Shown here: positions 12,021 to 21,518 of the stretch, in pieces
Position numbering within the stretch: the first letter of the stretch is position 1
How the letters are laid out: every line of letters starts with the position of its first letter
NCBI RefSeq assembly: GCF_008831305.1
Contig: NZ_ML708620.1
Span: 62,001-126,000 of the forward strand
Length of the DNA: 64,000 nucleotides
DNA from: Kocuria coralli
GTDB taxonomy: Bacteria > Actinomycetota > Actinomycetes > Actinomycetales > Micrococcaceae
Direction: 5' to 3'
Notes under the pieces: generated by a model
Database searches by the model: none
What the model was told of the DNA's origin: nothing
The model's input: only the letters and a program-made list of their open reading frames with translations
Made by a program: the position numbers and the translations under genes

Positions 12021-13397
12021 TTGAGCGAAACCCCCACCCCGTCGAACCCCGCCGGCTGGAATTTCGAGACCCGCCAGATCCACGCGGGCCAGGAACCCGA
12101 CCCCGTCACCGGGGCGCGGGCACTGCCGATCCAGCAGACCACCTCCTTCGTCTTCCCCAGCGCCGCGACCGCCGCCGGGAGATTCGCGCTGCAGGAGCTC
12201 GGCCCCATCTACACCCGGCTGACGAACCCCACCACCGAGGCCGTGGAGAACCGGATCGCCTCCCTCGAGGGCGGCGTCGCGGCCGTCATGCTGGCGTCGG
12301 GCCAGGCGGCGAGCACCTACGCGATCCTCAATATCGCGGGCAGCGGCGACCACATCGTGGCCAGCGCCTCGCTGTACGGCGGCACGTTCAACCTGTTCAA
12401 GTACTCCCTGGCCAAGCTGGGGATCGAGGTCACCTTCGTGACCGACCCGGATGACCCGCAGGCATGGGACGTGGCCGTGCGCCCCAACACCAAGGCGTTC
12501 TACGCGGAGTCCATCCCGAACCCGCGCAACGACGTGCTGGACATCGAGACCGTCTCGGGGATCGCCCATCAGCACGAGGTCCCTTTGATCGTGGACAACA
12601 CCGTGGCCACCCCGTACCTCGTACGCCCCTTCGAGTGGGGGGCCGACGTGGTGGTGCACTCGGCCACCAAATTCCTGGGCGGGCACGGCACCTCCATCGG
12701 CGGGTTCGTCGTGGACTCGGGCAACTTCGACTACACCCGCTACCCCGAGCGCTTCCCGGAGTTCGTGACCCCCGACCCCTCCTACAACGGCCTGGTGTTC
12801 GGCGAGGTCTTCGGCGCGGACGGCCCGTTCGGGGCGAACCTCTCCTACGCCCTGAAGATCCGCACGCAGCTGCTGCGCGACCTGGGCGCCTCGATCGCCC
12901 CGTTCAACGCGTTCCTGATCGAGCAGGGGATCGAGACGCTCTCCCTGCGCATGGAACGGCACGTGGCCAACGCCGCCAAGGTGGCGCAATGGCTGGAGGC
13001 CCACGACGGCGTCGAGTCGGTCTCCTACGCGGGCCTGACGTCCTCGCCATGGCACGACCGGGCCGCGAAGTACGCGCCGGGCGGCGCGGGGTCCGTGCTG
13101 GGGTTCGTGCTCGACGGCGGAGCGGCGGCCGGCCAGGCCTTCGCCGACGCTCTCGTGCTGCATTCCAACGTGGCGAACATCGGGGACGTGCGGTCCCTCG
13201 TGATCCATCCCGCTTCGACCACCCACGCCCAGCTCTCGGCCGAGGAGCAGCACGACGCCGGCGTGGAGCCCGGTTTCGTGCGCCTGTCCGTGGGGCTCGA
13301 GCACATCGACGACATCCTGGCGGATCTCGAGCTGGGCTTCGCCGCCGTCGCGGACCTGGCCGCTTCGCCCGGGAGGACGGAACACGGTGCCGCCTGA
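12021..13397 (+). CDS. metY: O-acetylhomoserine sulfhydrylase
   Basis: PLP enzyme making homocysteine from O-acetylhomoserine and sulfide (direct sulfhydrylation route to methionine). 458 residues, typical for MetY (about 430). The PLP-lysine motif is [18 protein letters not shown] (about 210-227); other Cys/Met-metabolism PLP signatures are [13 protein letters not shown] and [10 protein letters not shown]. The TTG start follows GGAG. It lies directly behind a SAM-IV riboswitch, and its 3' end overlaps the metX start by 11 nt, so both genes are one SAM-controlled operon. The order metY-metX is common in actinobacteria. Confidence 0.96.
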   Translation: MSETPTPSNPAGWNFETRQIHAGQEPDPVTGARALPIQQTTSFVFPSAATAAGRFALQELGPIYTRLTNPTTEAVENRIASLEGGVAAVMLASGQAASTYAILNIAGSGDHIVASASLYGGTFNLFKYSLAKLGIEVTFVTDPDDPQAWDVAVRPNTKAFYAESIPNPRNDVLDIETVSGIAHQHEVPLIVDNTVATPYLVRPFEWGADVVVHSATKFLGGHGTSIGGFVVDSGNFDYTRYPERFPEFVTPDPSYNGLVFGEVFGADGPFGANLSYALKIRTQLLRDLGASIAPFNAFLIEQGIETLSLRMERHVANAAKVAQWLEAHDGVESVSYAGLTSSPWHDRAAKYAPGGAGSVLGFVLDGGAAAGQAFADALVLHSNVANIGDVRSLVIHPASTTHAQLSAEEQHDAGVEPGFVRLSVGLEHIDDILADLELGFAAVADLAASPGRTEHGAA

Positions 13398-14580
13398 GAT
13401 GACACTGGTGGGAGGCGGGCCGTCCGGCGCGCCGGACTTCGTGCGCGAGGACGGCGTGCTGGCCTTCGTCGACATAGCGCAGGTGAAGCTGGACTCGGGC
13501 GTGGTGCTGCCCCGAGTCCGGATGGCCTACGAGACGTGGGGCGAGCTGAACGCGGACGGGTCCAACGCGGTCCTGATCGAGCACGCCCTGACCGGCGACA
13601 CCCACCTCACCCGCGGTCGCGCGAGGGAGCACGCCCCCGAGATCGAGAGGACCCGGGCTGAAGCCCCCGGCTGGTGCGAGAACCTGGTCGGCCCCGGCAA
13701 GGTCATCGACACCGAGAAGTACTTCGTGGTCGCCATCAACATGCTCGGAGGCTGCTACGGGTCGACAGGTCCGGCGACCCCGGCGCCGCCGTCGGTGGAT
13801 CCGGCCGGCAAGCCGTGGGGGCCGCGTTTCCCGTTCGTCACCGTGCGCGATGGCGTGCGTGCCGAGGCCGCCGTGGCCGATGCGCTGGGGATCCGCCAGT
13901 GGCGCCTGGTCATGGGCGGGTCCATGGGCGGCGCGCGTGCCCTGGAATGGGCCGCGACCTTCCCCGACCGGGTCAGGGCCTGCGGCGTCATCGCCTCCTG
14001 CGCCGCGTCCAGCGCCGAGCAGATCGCCTGGGGACAGGCCCAGAGCCTCGCGCTGCGACAGGACCCCGCCTTCGCCTCCGGCTACTACTACGACGGCGAG
14101 TTCCCCATGGCCGGCCTGGGACTGGCCCGGCGGATCGCCCACATCACCTACCGCTCGGCAGCCGAACTGCAGACCCGATTCAGCCGGGACCCCCAGCCGG
14201 GGGAGTCCGTGCTGGGCACCGCCGTCGGCGACCGCGGCCGGTACAAGGTCGAGAGCTACCTGGACTACCAGGCCTCCAAGCTGGCCGACCGGTTCGACGC
14301 GAACTCCTACCTGACCCTCAACGAGGCGCTGATGAGCCATGACGTGGCCAGGGGGCGCGGGACCCTGCGGGAGGCGCTCGCCGGGACCACCTGCGACTGG
14401 CTCGTGGCCGCCGTGGACAGCGACCGGCTCTACTACCCGTACGAGTCCGACGCTCTCTGCGAGGCCCTGCCGGGAGACGTCGTCCGGCACACCATCCATT
14501 CCGACTCCGGCCACGACGGGTTCCTGATCGAGGACGGGCAGCTGGGGGAGCTGGTGCGCCAGACGGTCCTGCGCGACTGA
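13387..14580 (+). CDS. metX: Homoserine O-acetyltransferase
   Basis: Alpha/beta-hydrolase-fold acyltransferase that activates homoserine with acetyl-CoA, feeding MetY. 397 residues. The nucleophile elbow is GGSMGGARALEW (Ser about 175), the acid lies in the VAAVDSDRLYYPYES segment and the His in HSDSGHDGFLIE. NMLGGCYGSTGPATP is the family hallmark. The GTG start overlaps the end of metY, so translation is probably coupled. A downstream ATG at 13399 is an alternative. A 10-bp direct repeat (GCGACCGGTC) begins immediately after its stop codon, followed by a 57-nt palindrome. Confidence 0.96.
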   Translation: MPPEMTLVGGGPSGAPDFVREDGVLAFVDIAQVKLDSGVVLPRVRMAYETWGELNADGSNAVLIEHALTGDTHLTRGRAREHAPEIERTRAEAPGWCENLVGPGKVIDTEKYFVVAINMLGGCYGSTGPATPAPPSVDPAGKPWGPRFPFVTVRDGVRAEAAVADALGIRQWRLVMGGSMGGARALEWAATFPDRVRACGVIASCAASSAEQIAWGQAQSLALRQDPAFASGYYYDGEFPMAGLGLARRIAHITYRSAAELQTRFSRDPQPGESVLGTAVGDRGRYKVESYLDYQASKLADRFDANSYLTLNEALMSHDVARGRGTLREALAGTTCDWLVAAVDSDRLYYPYESDALCEALPGDVVRHTIHSDSGHDGFLIEDGQLGELVRQTVLRD

Positions 14581-14599
14581 GCGACCGGTCGTTTCGGGG

Positions 14600-14656
14600 C
14601 GAACCCTCGCGGATGTCCCGGATCAGACCCTGATGGGGGACAACCGCGAGGGTTCG
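14600..14656. repeat. 57-nt palindromic repeat, left copy
   Basis: 27-nt arms around a 3-nt loop. The outer arm CGAACCCTCGCGG pairs perfectly with its 3' partner ending at 14656; the inner part TGTCCC/GGGACA and ATCAG/CTGAT pairs with three mismatches overall. The right copy at 15799-15855 is almost identical in sequence. Together they bracket the endonuclease-like gene. It may act as the metX terminator, but the sequence identity of both copies points to a repeat family. Confidence 0.85.
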
Positions 14657-14775
14657 GCGCTCTCTCCTATCGGTCCGAGTCCCGGCATGTTCCACCCCCA
14701 AGCGTGCCCGGCTCCACATGGAACTGGGCTGTCCCGGGCGCGGGGATCCGTCCATCCCGCGGCGGAGCGCCCGGC

Positions 14776-15801
14776 ATGAGAAGGCCGATCTGGACTGGGA
14801 TGGTCTCCATGCCCACTCCCATGCACCGACCGCCCGCCTCCTTGAGAGGCCGGTGGTTCACCACAGAACAAGCCCTTGCCGCGGGTGTCCATAGGAAACA
14901 GCTCTCCGGACCGCGGTACGTCTCGATCCTTCCCCGCGTATGGTGCTGTCCCGGCACCGTCCCCGAGGCCGGGACACCCGAGGGGATCGTGGCGCGGTTG
15001 CCTGCGCTGCACGCGGTGTACCCGAACAGCATCGGAAGCCATCTCACGGCGGCCATCGTCTTGGAGCTGCGTCTACCGCGACGCGCGAACCGGAACGTGC
15101 AGCTTCATCTCACCCGCGACGGGGCCGCGAACCCGCCGAGAGGCAGGGGGATCGTGGGGCATGAGGCCGTCCTTGAGCCCGCTGACGTGTGGAGTCGCCA
15201 CGGCGTCCATGTCACCGGCCCCGCCCGGACCCTCCTGGACCTTGCCGCGATGCGGACCGCGACCGGGTACCCCCTGCTGTCGGATGATCAGCTCGTGGGG
15301 GTCATCGACGGCGTCGTCAACCAGCACAGCACGGGCTACCGCAAAGGTCGGCCGGCTTTGCGGGAGATGTCCGAGCTGGTCGAGGATCTGCGGCGATGCT
15401 CGGGCAGGCGAGGAATAGGACGTCTTCGGCCGGCGCTGGCCCGGGCCGTCGTCGGCGTGGACTCGGTGCTGGAGACCAGGGCCAGGCTCCTGCTATGGCG
15501 GTACGGCCTGGGCGGCTGGGTCACCGATCTGGAACTGTCCGTACCCGGGCACCGCCTGGTCTGGCCGGATCTTGCGGATCCGGTCCACCGGATCTCGCTG
15601 CAGCTCGAGGGACCCCATCACGACGAACGCCGGCAGCGGATCCGGGACATCGAGCGTCAGCGTGCCACCGAAGCCGCTGGCTGGACCGAGATCCGGGTCG
15701 TCGCCGCCGACCTGGAGACCGGGCCGATGGATCGACCAGGCAGCGTGCCCCGACTTGTGGGCCTGGTGAGGGCGGCGCGTGCACGGACAGCACCTCGGTG
15801 A
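14776..15801 (+). CDS. AbiEi-like / DUF559-type endonuclease-domain protein
   Basis: About 341 residues from ATG 14776; in-frame ATGs at 14800, 14809 and 14821 and a GTG at 14704 are equally unsupported by a ribosome site. The N-terminal ~50 residues (RGRWFTTEQALAAGVHRKQL) resemble the AbiEi winged-helix antitoxin domain. The C-terminal part resembles the Vsr-like PD-(D/E)XK fold of DUF559 proteins: an early Glu in VDSVLETRARLLLWRYG, Asp in RLVWPDLADP, then SLQLEGPHHDERRQRIRDIER and the strand WTEIRVVAADLE. Where relatives usually show EYDGxxH, this protein has QLEGPHH, so catalysis is uncertain. The gene is bracketed by two nearly identical palindromes, and its stop codon uses the first bases of the right one. 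Family function is unknown; a defence or toxin-antitoxin link is only inference. Confidence 0.65.
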   Translation: MRRPIWTGMVSMPTPMHRPPASLRGRWFTTEQALAAGVHRKQLSGPRYVSILPRVWCCPGTVPEAGTPEGIVARLPALHAVYPNSIGSHLTAAIVLELRLPRRANRNVQLHLTRDGAANPPRGRGIVGHEAVLEPADVWSRHGVHVTGPARTLLDLAAMRTATGYPLLSDDQLVGVIDGVVNQHSTGYRKGRPALREMSELVEDLRRCSGRRGIGRLRPALARAVVGVDSVLETRARLLLWRYGLGGWVTDLELSVPGHRLVWPDLADPVHRISLQLEGPHHDERRQRIRDIERQRATEAAGWTEIRVVAADLETGPMDRPGSVPRLVGLVRAARARTAPR

Positions 15802-15855
15802 ACCCTCGCGGATGTCCCGGATCAGACCCTGACGGGGGACAACCGCGAGGGTTCG
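15799..15855. repeat. 57-nt palindromic repeat, right copy
   Basis: Differs from the copy at 14600 only at the first base (T for C, which creates the TGA stop of the preceding gene) and at one inner base (C for T), which leaves the hairpin intact. It is followed 9 nt later by GCGACCGGTC (15865-15874), the same 10-mer that stands 9 nt before the left copy. Confidence 0.85.
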
Positions 15856-15895
15856 GCGGAACGGGCGACCGGTCCGGCCATGGAAGGATGGACGC

Positions 15896-16552
15896 ATGTC
15901 TGAAACGCCCGTCGTCGAATGGAACCGCGACCCCGCCGCATCGCCCGAGGCGCCCCTGCTGGTGCTCTTCCACGGGTTCGGCGCCGACGAGAAGGACCTG
16001 ATGGGACTGGTGCCGGGCCTGCCCTCCGAGTTCCTGGTCGCCTCGGTCCGCGCGCCGCAGAGGGAGGGCTACGGATATCGGTGGTACCCGCTCCACGGCG
16101 ACGACGCCTTCGACCCCGTCCAGGTGACCGCGGCCCTGGAGCCGCTGATCGAGTGGCTGCGCGAGCTGGCCGCCGGACGGGAGTCGGTGTCCCTGCTGGG
16201 CTTCTCCCAGGGCATGTCCGTGGCCACCTCACTGGTGCGTGCCATGCCCGGGGCGATCGACGCGGTGATCGGGCTCTCGGGGTTCACGCTGCCCGAGCCC
16301 CTGCCGTTCTTCCGGGACGAGGAGCTGGAGAAGGAGCCGTTCAAGCTGTTCTGGGGCCGCGACCCGCAGGATCCGGTCGTGAACGACCTGATCGTGAACC
16401 TCTCGGCGGAATGGCTGCTCACCCACGCGGACACCACCAAGGTGCAGTACCAGGGGATGGGCCACGGCGTGTCCCCGCAGGAACTGCGCCATGTGAACGA
16501 GTACCTGACCCACTACGTGCTGAAGGCCGAGAAGTCCTCCCCGCGCGGGTGA
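15896..16552 (+). CDS. Alpha/beta hydrolase, carboxylesterase/phospholipase type
   Basis: 218 residues, cytosolic. Nucleophile elbow LLGFSQGMSVA (Ser about 103), oxyanion segment LFHGFGADEKDL, acid in DPQDPVVND and His in GMGHGVSPQEL, the arrangement of the YpfH/Phospholipase-Carboxylesterase group. The substrate is unknown; relatives hydrolyse short acyl esters. The ATG lies 41 nt after the right palindrome, with GGAAGGA upstream. Convergent with the monooxygenase gene at 16593. Confidence 0.85.
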   Translation: MSETPVVEWNRDPAASPEAPLLVLFHGFGADEKDLMGLVPGLPSEFLVASVRAPQREGYGYRWYPLHGDDAFDPVQVTAALEPLIEWLRELAAGRESVSLLGFSQGMSVATSLVRAMPGAIDAVIGLSGFTLPEPLPFFRDEELEKEPFKLFWGRDPQDPVVNDLIVNLSAEWLLTHADTTKVQYQGMGHGVSPQELRHVNEYLTHYVLKAEKSSPRG

Positions 16553-16592
16553 CCCGCCGGGTCCTCGTTCCCCAGCGCGAGACGCCGGGCGC

Positions 16593-17708
16593 CTACCGGG
16601 CCGGAGAGCCCGGGGCGGTCCACAGCCCCTCGGCCTCGAGCAGCGGCAGGACGCCTTCGCCGAACCAGTAGGACTCCTCCAGGCACGGATAGCCGGAGAG
16701 CACGAACTCCTCGAACCCGACGGCGGCGTACTGCTTGATCAGCTCGGCCACCTCCCGATGGGACCCCACCAGGGCGGTTCCGGCCCCGCCGCGCACCAGA
16801 CCGACGCCGGCCCACAGGTTGGGGTGGATCTCCAGGCCGGTCCGGTCCCCGGAGTTGAGGTCCAGCATGCGGCGCTGGCCCTCGGACTCGGACTCGCGCA
16901 GCTTGGCCTGCTGCTGGGCCACCAGCTCCTCGGGGATCGCCTCGAGCAGCCGGGCGGCCTCTGTCCAGGCCTCCTCGGAGGTGTCGCGGGAGATGGTGTG
17001 CAGCCGGATCCCGAACCGCACCTCACGGCCCTCGGCGGCCGCGAGCCGCTTGATCCACTCGATCTTCTCGGCCGCCTGCGCCGGAGGCTCGCCCCAGGTG
17101 AGGTAGACGTCCGAATGCCTGGCCGCGACGGTTCCCGCCGCCGGTGAAGAACCCCCGAAGTAGATCTCCGGCAACGGGTCGGGCAGCTGCTGCAGTTGCG
17201 CGTCCTCCACCCGCAGGTAGTCGCCGTCGAGGTTCACCTTCTCCCCGCCCCACAGACGGCGCACGATCTCCAGGAACTCGCCGGCCCGCCCGTAGCGGGC
17301 GTCCTTGTCCAGGAAGTCCCCGTAACCGCGCTGTTCCGGGGACTCACCGCCGATGACGACATTGAGCAGCAGCCGCCCCTGCGCGTGCTCCTGGAAGGTC
17401 GCCGCCATCTGGGCCAAGAGGGTCGGCGAGATCAGGCCGGGGCGGAAGGCAACCAGGAACCGCAGCCGCTCGGTCACGGGGATGAGGGCCGCGGTGGTGA
17501 GCCAGGCATCGCGGCACCAGGTCCCGGTGGGGGTCAGCACGGCGTCGAAACGGTTGTACTCGGCGGCCTGGGCCACCTGTTTCAGGTAGTCCAGGCTCGG
17601 CTCGCGCAGGGCCCCCGTACTGCGCACCGAGGCACCATGGCCGCCGGAGACGATATTGCGCGAATCCCCGGCGGTGGGCAGGAACCAATGGAACTTCAAC
17701 TCGGTCAT
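16593..17708 (-). CDS. ssuD: FMNH2-dependent alkanesulfonate monooxygenase
   Basis: Luciferase-like flavin monooxygenase that releases sulfite from alkanesulfonates under sulfur limitation. 371 residues. Strong SsuD features: the N-terminus LKFHWFLPTAGDSRNIV, the GRLLLNVVIGGESPEQRGYGD segment (about 132-152), PEIYFGGSSPAAGTVAARHSDVYLTWGEPP, and the C-terminal VGSHREVAELI...FVLSGYPCLEESYWFGEGVLP. ATG at 17708. The partner flavin reductase (SsuE) is not nearby. A divergently located ABC importer of the sulfonate/taurine type (19527-22354) is the likely substrate supplier, and metYX upstream would use the sulfide formed from sulfite. Confidence 0.9.
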   Translation of the reverse strand: MTELKFHWFLPTAGDSRNIVSGGHGASVRSTGALREPSLDYLKQVAQAAEYNRFDAVLTPTGTWCRDAWLTTAALIPVTERLRFLVAFRPGLISPTLLAQMAATFQEHAQGRLLLNVVIGGESPEQRGYGDFLDKDARYGRAGEFLEIVRRLWGGEKVNLDGDYLRVEDAQLQQLPDPLPEIYFGGSSPAAGTVAARHSDVYLTWGEPPAQAAEKIEWIKRLAAAEGREVRFGIRLHTISRDTSEEAWTEAARLLEAIPEELVAQQQAKLRESESEGQRRMLDLNSGDRTGLEIHPNLWAGVGLVRGGAGTALVGSHREVAELIKQYAAVGFEEFVLSGYPCLEESYWFGEGVLPLLEAEGLWTAPGSPAR

Positions 17709-17894
17709 GGGGCACCTTCCGGGGCTGTGGGCGGGCCGGGCGAGAACTGCGGTCCGTGGAGCTATAGACGAACGCTAGGTCATCGCCGAACCCCGCGGCC
17801 AGGAGACGAAAGACGGGGTCATACTCGTCGTTCGTCCATCACGGACGGCGGTAGCATCCGTGCGCCGCAGACCAGCGCCGGGCGGGCCTTGGGC

Positions 17895-19199
17895 CTACAG
17901 GGGCAGCAGCACGAACAGCCAGGCCAGCGCGGGCCCCACCGCCACGATCACCCCGGAGTAGATCAGCATCTGCTTGAAGTACCGGTCCCGCTCCGAAGCG
18001 TCCACGTTGGCCAGAACCATGGCGCCGTTGGTGGAGAACGGGCTGACGTCGACGACCGTCGAGGCGATCGCGATGGCCGCTGCGAAGCCGATCGCGGGCA
18101 GCTCCCCGGTCTGCAGCAACGGTGCCGCGATCGACAGCCCGACGCCGATGGTCGCGATGGACGAAGCCAGGGCCGAGACGATCCCCGCCATGTAGCACAA
18201 CAGCAGGGCACCCACCAGCACCGAGCCCATGGAGACCAGCCCCCCGGAGACGAAGTCCACGGTCCCGGCGGTCTGCAGGACGCTGATGTAGGTCACGACG
18301 CCGCCCACCAGGACGATGGTCCCCCAGGAGACGTTCGTCAGGGACTTCTTGGCCTCGGACGGGTTGGCTACGGCCAGGACGGTGCCGATGACGATTGAGA
18401 GCACGCCGATGTCCACGCCGAAGCCGCCCGCGCCGACCACGAGCACGGCGAGCCCCGCTAGCGTCAGCTGCTGGTAGGGGGTGACACGCACCGCGGTGCG
18501 CACCGACGTGGTAACCGATGACGACTCGCCGTGCGCGCCCGGCACCGCGCCACCGGGTGCAGGGGTTCCCGCCGGGCCGCTCTCCTCACCCACCCGCTTG
18601 CCGATCAGCGATCGGCCCCCCATCACCAGGTAGACCACTGCCCCGATCGCGGTATTGAAGACCAAGGCGCACAGGAACAGCGACCACGGGCTCCCACCGA
18701 GCCCCTGCCCCAGCAGGAAGTTGTTGACGTAGATGCCGTATACGCTCAGCGGCGACAGCATGCCGGCCATCCCGCCGTGGACCACCATCATGCCCATCAT
18801 CAGCTGATTGATCCGATACCTCCGTGCGAAGGGCACGGCCAGGGGCGCGACGACGCCGATGGCGAAGATCGCCCCGATGCCCATCAGCACTCCGGTCAGG
18901 GCGAAGAAGATCCACGGCGCCAGGGCGACGGTGCCCCGCACGGCGCGCAGACTCCACGAGAGCACGAGGTCGATAGTGCCGTTCTGCTGGGCGAAGCCGA
19001 ACAGGAACGTCAGCCCCATCAGGGCGAACATGAGATCCAGGGGGAACCCGGCGAGGATCCCGTCCAGGTCCATCCCCACCGCGAAGAGACCCACGAGAAA
19101 AGCCGCGACCAGACCGAGCAGGCCCATGTTGACGTTGCGGATCGTCCCGACGAGAAACATCGCCGCCAGGACGACGATCGTCATGACTTCAAGACTCAT
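17895..19199 (-). CDS. MatC-like SLC13-type carrier
   Basis: 434 residues with about 11-12 membrane segments. The N-terminal part matches the dicarboxylate carrier MatC N domain (MTIVVLAAMFLVGTIRNVNMGLLGLVAAFLVG) and the rest the ArsB/NhaD-like permease fold; a hydrophilic Gly/Ala/Pro-rich loop (about 205-235) divides the two halves. Known relatives carry malonate or other organic anions. ATG at 19199. It lies between ssuD (same strand, 186 nt downstream) and the divergent sulfonate-type ABC operon, so export or import of a sulfonated acid is conceivable, but substrate cannot be read from sequence. Confidence 0.8.
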   Translation of the reverse strand: MSLEVMTIVVLAAMFLVGTIRNVNMGLLGLVAAFLVGLFAVGMDLDGILAGFPLDLMFALMGLTFLFGFAQQNGTIDLVLSWSLRAVRGTVALAPWIFFALTGVLMGIGAIFAIGVVAPLAVPFARRYRINQLMMGMMVVHGGMAGMLSPLSVYGIYVNNFLLGQGLGGSPWSLFLCALVFNTAIGAVVYLVMGGRSLIGKRVGEESGPAGTPAPGGAVPGAHGESSSVTTSVRTAVRVTPYQQLTLAGLAVLVVGAGGFGVDIGVLSIVIGTVLAVANPSEAKKSLTNVSWGTIVLVGGVVTYISVLQTAGTVDFVSGGLVSMGSVLVGALLLCYMAGIVSALASSIATIGVGLSIAAPLLQTGELPAIGFAAAIAIASTVVDVSPFSTNGAMVLANVDASERDRYFKQMLIYSGVIVAVGPALAWLFVLLPL

Positions 19200-19526
19200 A
19201 GATCCCCTCAGATCATCGAAAACGGTCCGGAGTGACGCTCATCAGACCGGAAGTCATCACTTCACGGTCGAAGCGAATACCTAGACCGTCAAGATACGTC
19301 CTCACGGTCGGTCGTACCGCCTGACGGATATCGCGCCCATGGCCTCCACTGGACCGGGCCGACGCCGAATATTTCGGTGCCCTGAACTCCTACCCGCATA
19401 TATGTCGCGCCGTGACGGAAGCGCGCACTGTGATCCGCCTCGCCCTAGAGTGGCAGCCCAAAGAGGGCCGGATGGCGACGGCCCGCTTTCAGGCAGGAAC
19501 CGATACCCATGACCGGGGGAGTGGAA
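19200..19526. other. Divergent promoter region between carrier and ABC operon
   Basis: 327 nt without a gene. It holds an inverted repeat CCGAA-TAT-TTCGG (19365-19377), a CATATATG stretch near 19400, and dispersed ACGGTC/GACCGT hexamers around 19262-19310. Any of these could be a regulator site for the divergent genes. No riboswitch or RNA gene is recognised. Confidence 0.4.
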
Positions 19527-20447
19527 ATGGCCGAGAACGTGGCGGAAAGAGCACAGCCCGCGCCCCCAGCCGGCCCCGGCGGGACCTCTGGTTCCGATGC
19601 GTCCCGCGACGTGGCGGCCGGGGCGCGAAGCGCCCTCCGCCGCACCCGCCGGTTCCGGTTCGGCCTCCAGGCCGGGGTGCTGGTCGCGGTCCTGCTGCTG
19701 TGGTGGCTGATCACCGCAGTGCACCTGGTGCCCGCGTTGTACCTGCCCTCGCCCGGGGCCGTGCTCAACGCCTTCATCCAGGCCAACTCGTGCCGTCCCG
19801 TCGCGGAGGGACTGACCCGCACCGTCTGCGGCGAGCAGAACTACTACCTGTGGGAGCACCTGGTGGCCTCCCTGCAGCGGATCGGCGTCGGCGTCGGCGC
19901 CGCCGTCGTCGTGGGGCTCGCCGCGGGATTCCTGATGGGCTCCTCCAAGTGGCTGCAGATCGCTTTCGAGCCGTACCTGAACTTCCTGCGCGCCCTGCCC
20001 CCGCTGGGCTACATCGGCCTGCTGATCGTGTGGCTGGGCATCGGGGACACCTCCAAGTTCGTGCTGCTCTTCCTCGCCGCGTTCCCTCCGATCGTCATCG
20101 CCACCATCCAAGGGGTCGCCGGAGTCTCCGGTGACCGGATCAACGCCGCCCTGGCCCTGGGAGCGTCCCGCGCCCAGACCATCCGCTATGTGGTCCTGCC
20201 GTCCTCGCTGCCCAGCATCTTCTCGGGCATCCGCATCGCGGCGGGATTCGCCTGGACCACCGTGGTGGCAGCCGAGCTGAACAATGGCATCCCTGGCATC
20301 GGGGCGCTCGCATACCTCTCGGGCACCCAGCTGAACACTCCGCTCACCATCGCCTGCATCATCACGATCGGACTCGTGGCGGTGGCCCTCGACGCACTCA
20401 TCGTGCGGGCCGGTCATCTGCTGGTCCCCTGGCAAGGAAAGGCCTGA
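19527..20447 (+). CDS. Sulfonate/taurine-type ABC transporter permease
   Basis: 306 residues, BPD_transp_1 type, about six membrane segments after a ~50-residue cytoplasmic N-terminus. The EAA loop for ATPase docking is GVAGVSGDRINAALALGASRAQTIRYVVLPSSLPSIF (about 192-228). The ATG at 19527 is chosen because GGGGGAG lies just upstream; an ATG at 19509 is an alternative giving six extra residues. The first membrane segment is followed by a periplasmic-side loop with two Cys (CRPVAEGLTRTVCGE), which is unusual for SsuC/TauC. First gene of an operon with the binding protein (4-nt gap) and the ATPase (ATGA overlap). Confidence 0.87.
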   Translation: MAENVAERAQPAPPAGPGGTSGSDASRDVAAGARSALRRTRRFRFGLQAGVLVAVLLLWWLITAVHLVPALYLPSPGAVLNAFIQANSCRPVAEGLTRTVCGEQNYYLWEHLVASLQRIGVGVGAAVVVGLAAGFLMGSSKWLQIAFEPYLNFLRALPPLGYIGLLIVWLGIGDTSKFVLLFLAAFPPIVIATIQGVAGVSGDRINAALALGASRAQTIRYVVLPSSLPSIFSGIRIAAGFAWTTVVAAELNNGIPGIGALAYLSGTQLNTPLTIACIITIGLVAVALDALIVRAGHLLVPWQGKA

Positions 20448-20450
20448 CCC

Positions 20451-21518
20451 ATGCCTCTGCCCTGGAAACGCGCTCTCGCCGCCGTGGCGGTCATCGGTGT
20501 CACGGCCATGGCCACCGGATGCGTCGAGTCGGGCCGGACGGTCCATCCCGACGCCGTCCAGGCCGTCCCGGAGTGCCCGGTCGAGCCCGACCCCTCGATC
20601 GACACCACGGCCCGCATCGCGTGGCAGGCCATCCCTAACGGCGACCTGGTGGTCAAGGACCTCCAGATGCTCGAGACGTGCATGCCCAATGCCGAGATCT
20701 CCTGGTCCAAGTTCGACTCCGGCGGGGACGTGGTCCAGGCGTTCGGAGCCGGCTCGGTGGACATCGGACTGGTCGGCTCCAGCCCGGCGGTGCGGGCCGT
20801 CTCGCCTCCCCTCGATATCGACCTGCGCATCGTGTGGCTCCAGGACGTCATCGGAGCCGCGGAGTCCCTGATCGTGCGCGATGACTCGATCACCTCGATC
20901 GACGGGCTCGAAGGGAAGAAGGTCGCCGTGCCCTTCGGCTCGACCGCGCACTACTCGCTGCTGAGCGCGTTACGCGAGGCGGGGATCGACGACACCGTGG
21001 AGCTCATCAACCTCTCCCCGGACAAGATGCTCGCCGCATGGCAGCGCGGTGAGATCGACGCGGCCTGGGTCTGGGATCCCACCCTCTCCGAGCTGCAATC
21101 CACCGGTTCGGTGATCCTCACCAGCGCCGACACCGCGCAGAACGGCTACCCGACCTTCGACATGTCCGCGGCCACCACCGGTTTCGTCGACCAGAATCCC
21201 GAGTTCATGGCCATGTGGACCACCGTCCAGGACGCCGCGGCCCGCCGGCTCGCCGACGGCGAGGACGCCGCCATCGAGTCCGTATCCGTGCAGCTCGGGC
21301 TGGCCCCCGACGTCGTGCGCAAGCAGACCGAAGGGCTGGAGTACCTGGACGCCCGGGAGCAAGCCGCCCCCGACTACTTCGGTGGCGCTCTGGGCGAGGT
21401 CCTCGAGGACACCTCGGGTTTCCTCGTGGACGCGGGGGAGACCGACGGCGCCGCGCCCCCGGAGACCTACCTGCAGATGCCCTACCCGGACGCGATCGAG
21501 GAGGTGGCGGCACGATGA
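20451..21518 (+). CDS. Sulfonate/taurine-type ABC substrate-binding lipoprotein
   Basis: 355 residues. Signal peptide with lipobox AMATGC (Cys about 24), so tethered to the outer face of the membrane. The mature part is a NMT1/TauA-like periplasmic-binding fold: RIAWQAIPNGDLVVKD, the phosphate/sulfonate-like loop VDIGLVGSSPAV, and EGKKVAVPFGSTAHYSLLSAL. The ATG is preceded by AAGGAAAGG. TauA-like features (GSTAHYSLL) suggest taurine or a related sulfonate, but aliphatic sulfonates cannot be excluded. Confidence 0.87.
   Translation: MPLPWKRALAAVAVIGVTAMATGCVESGRTVHPDAVQAVPECPVEPDPSIDTTARIAWQAIPNGDLVVKDLQMLETCMPNAEISWSKFDSGGDVVQAFGAGSVDIGLVGSSPAVRAVSPPLDIDLRIVWLQDVIGAAESLIVRDDSITSIDGLEGKKVAVPFGSTAHYSLLSALREAGIDDTVELINLSPDKMLAAWQRGEIDAAWVWDPTLSELQSTGSVILTSADTAQNGYPTFDMSAATTGFVDQNPEFMAMWTTVQDAAARRLADGEDAAIESVSVQLGLAPDVVRKQTEGLEYLDAREQAAPDYFGGALGEVLEDTSGFLVDAGETDGAAPPETYLQMPYPDAIEEVAAR

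Noticed and set aside
19365-19377. CCGAA-TAT-TTCGG as a defined CysR/SsuR-type operator
   Set aside because: Only one copy and no regulator gene nearby; noted within the intergenic feature only.
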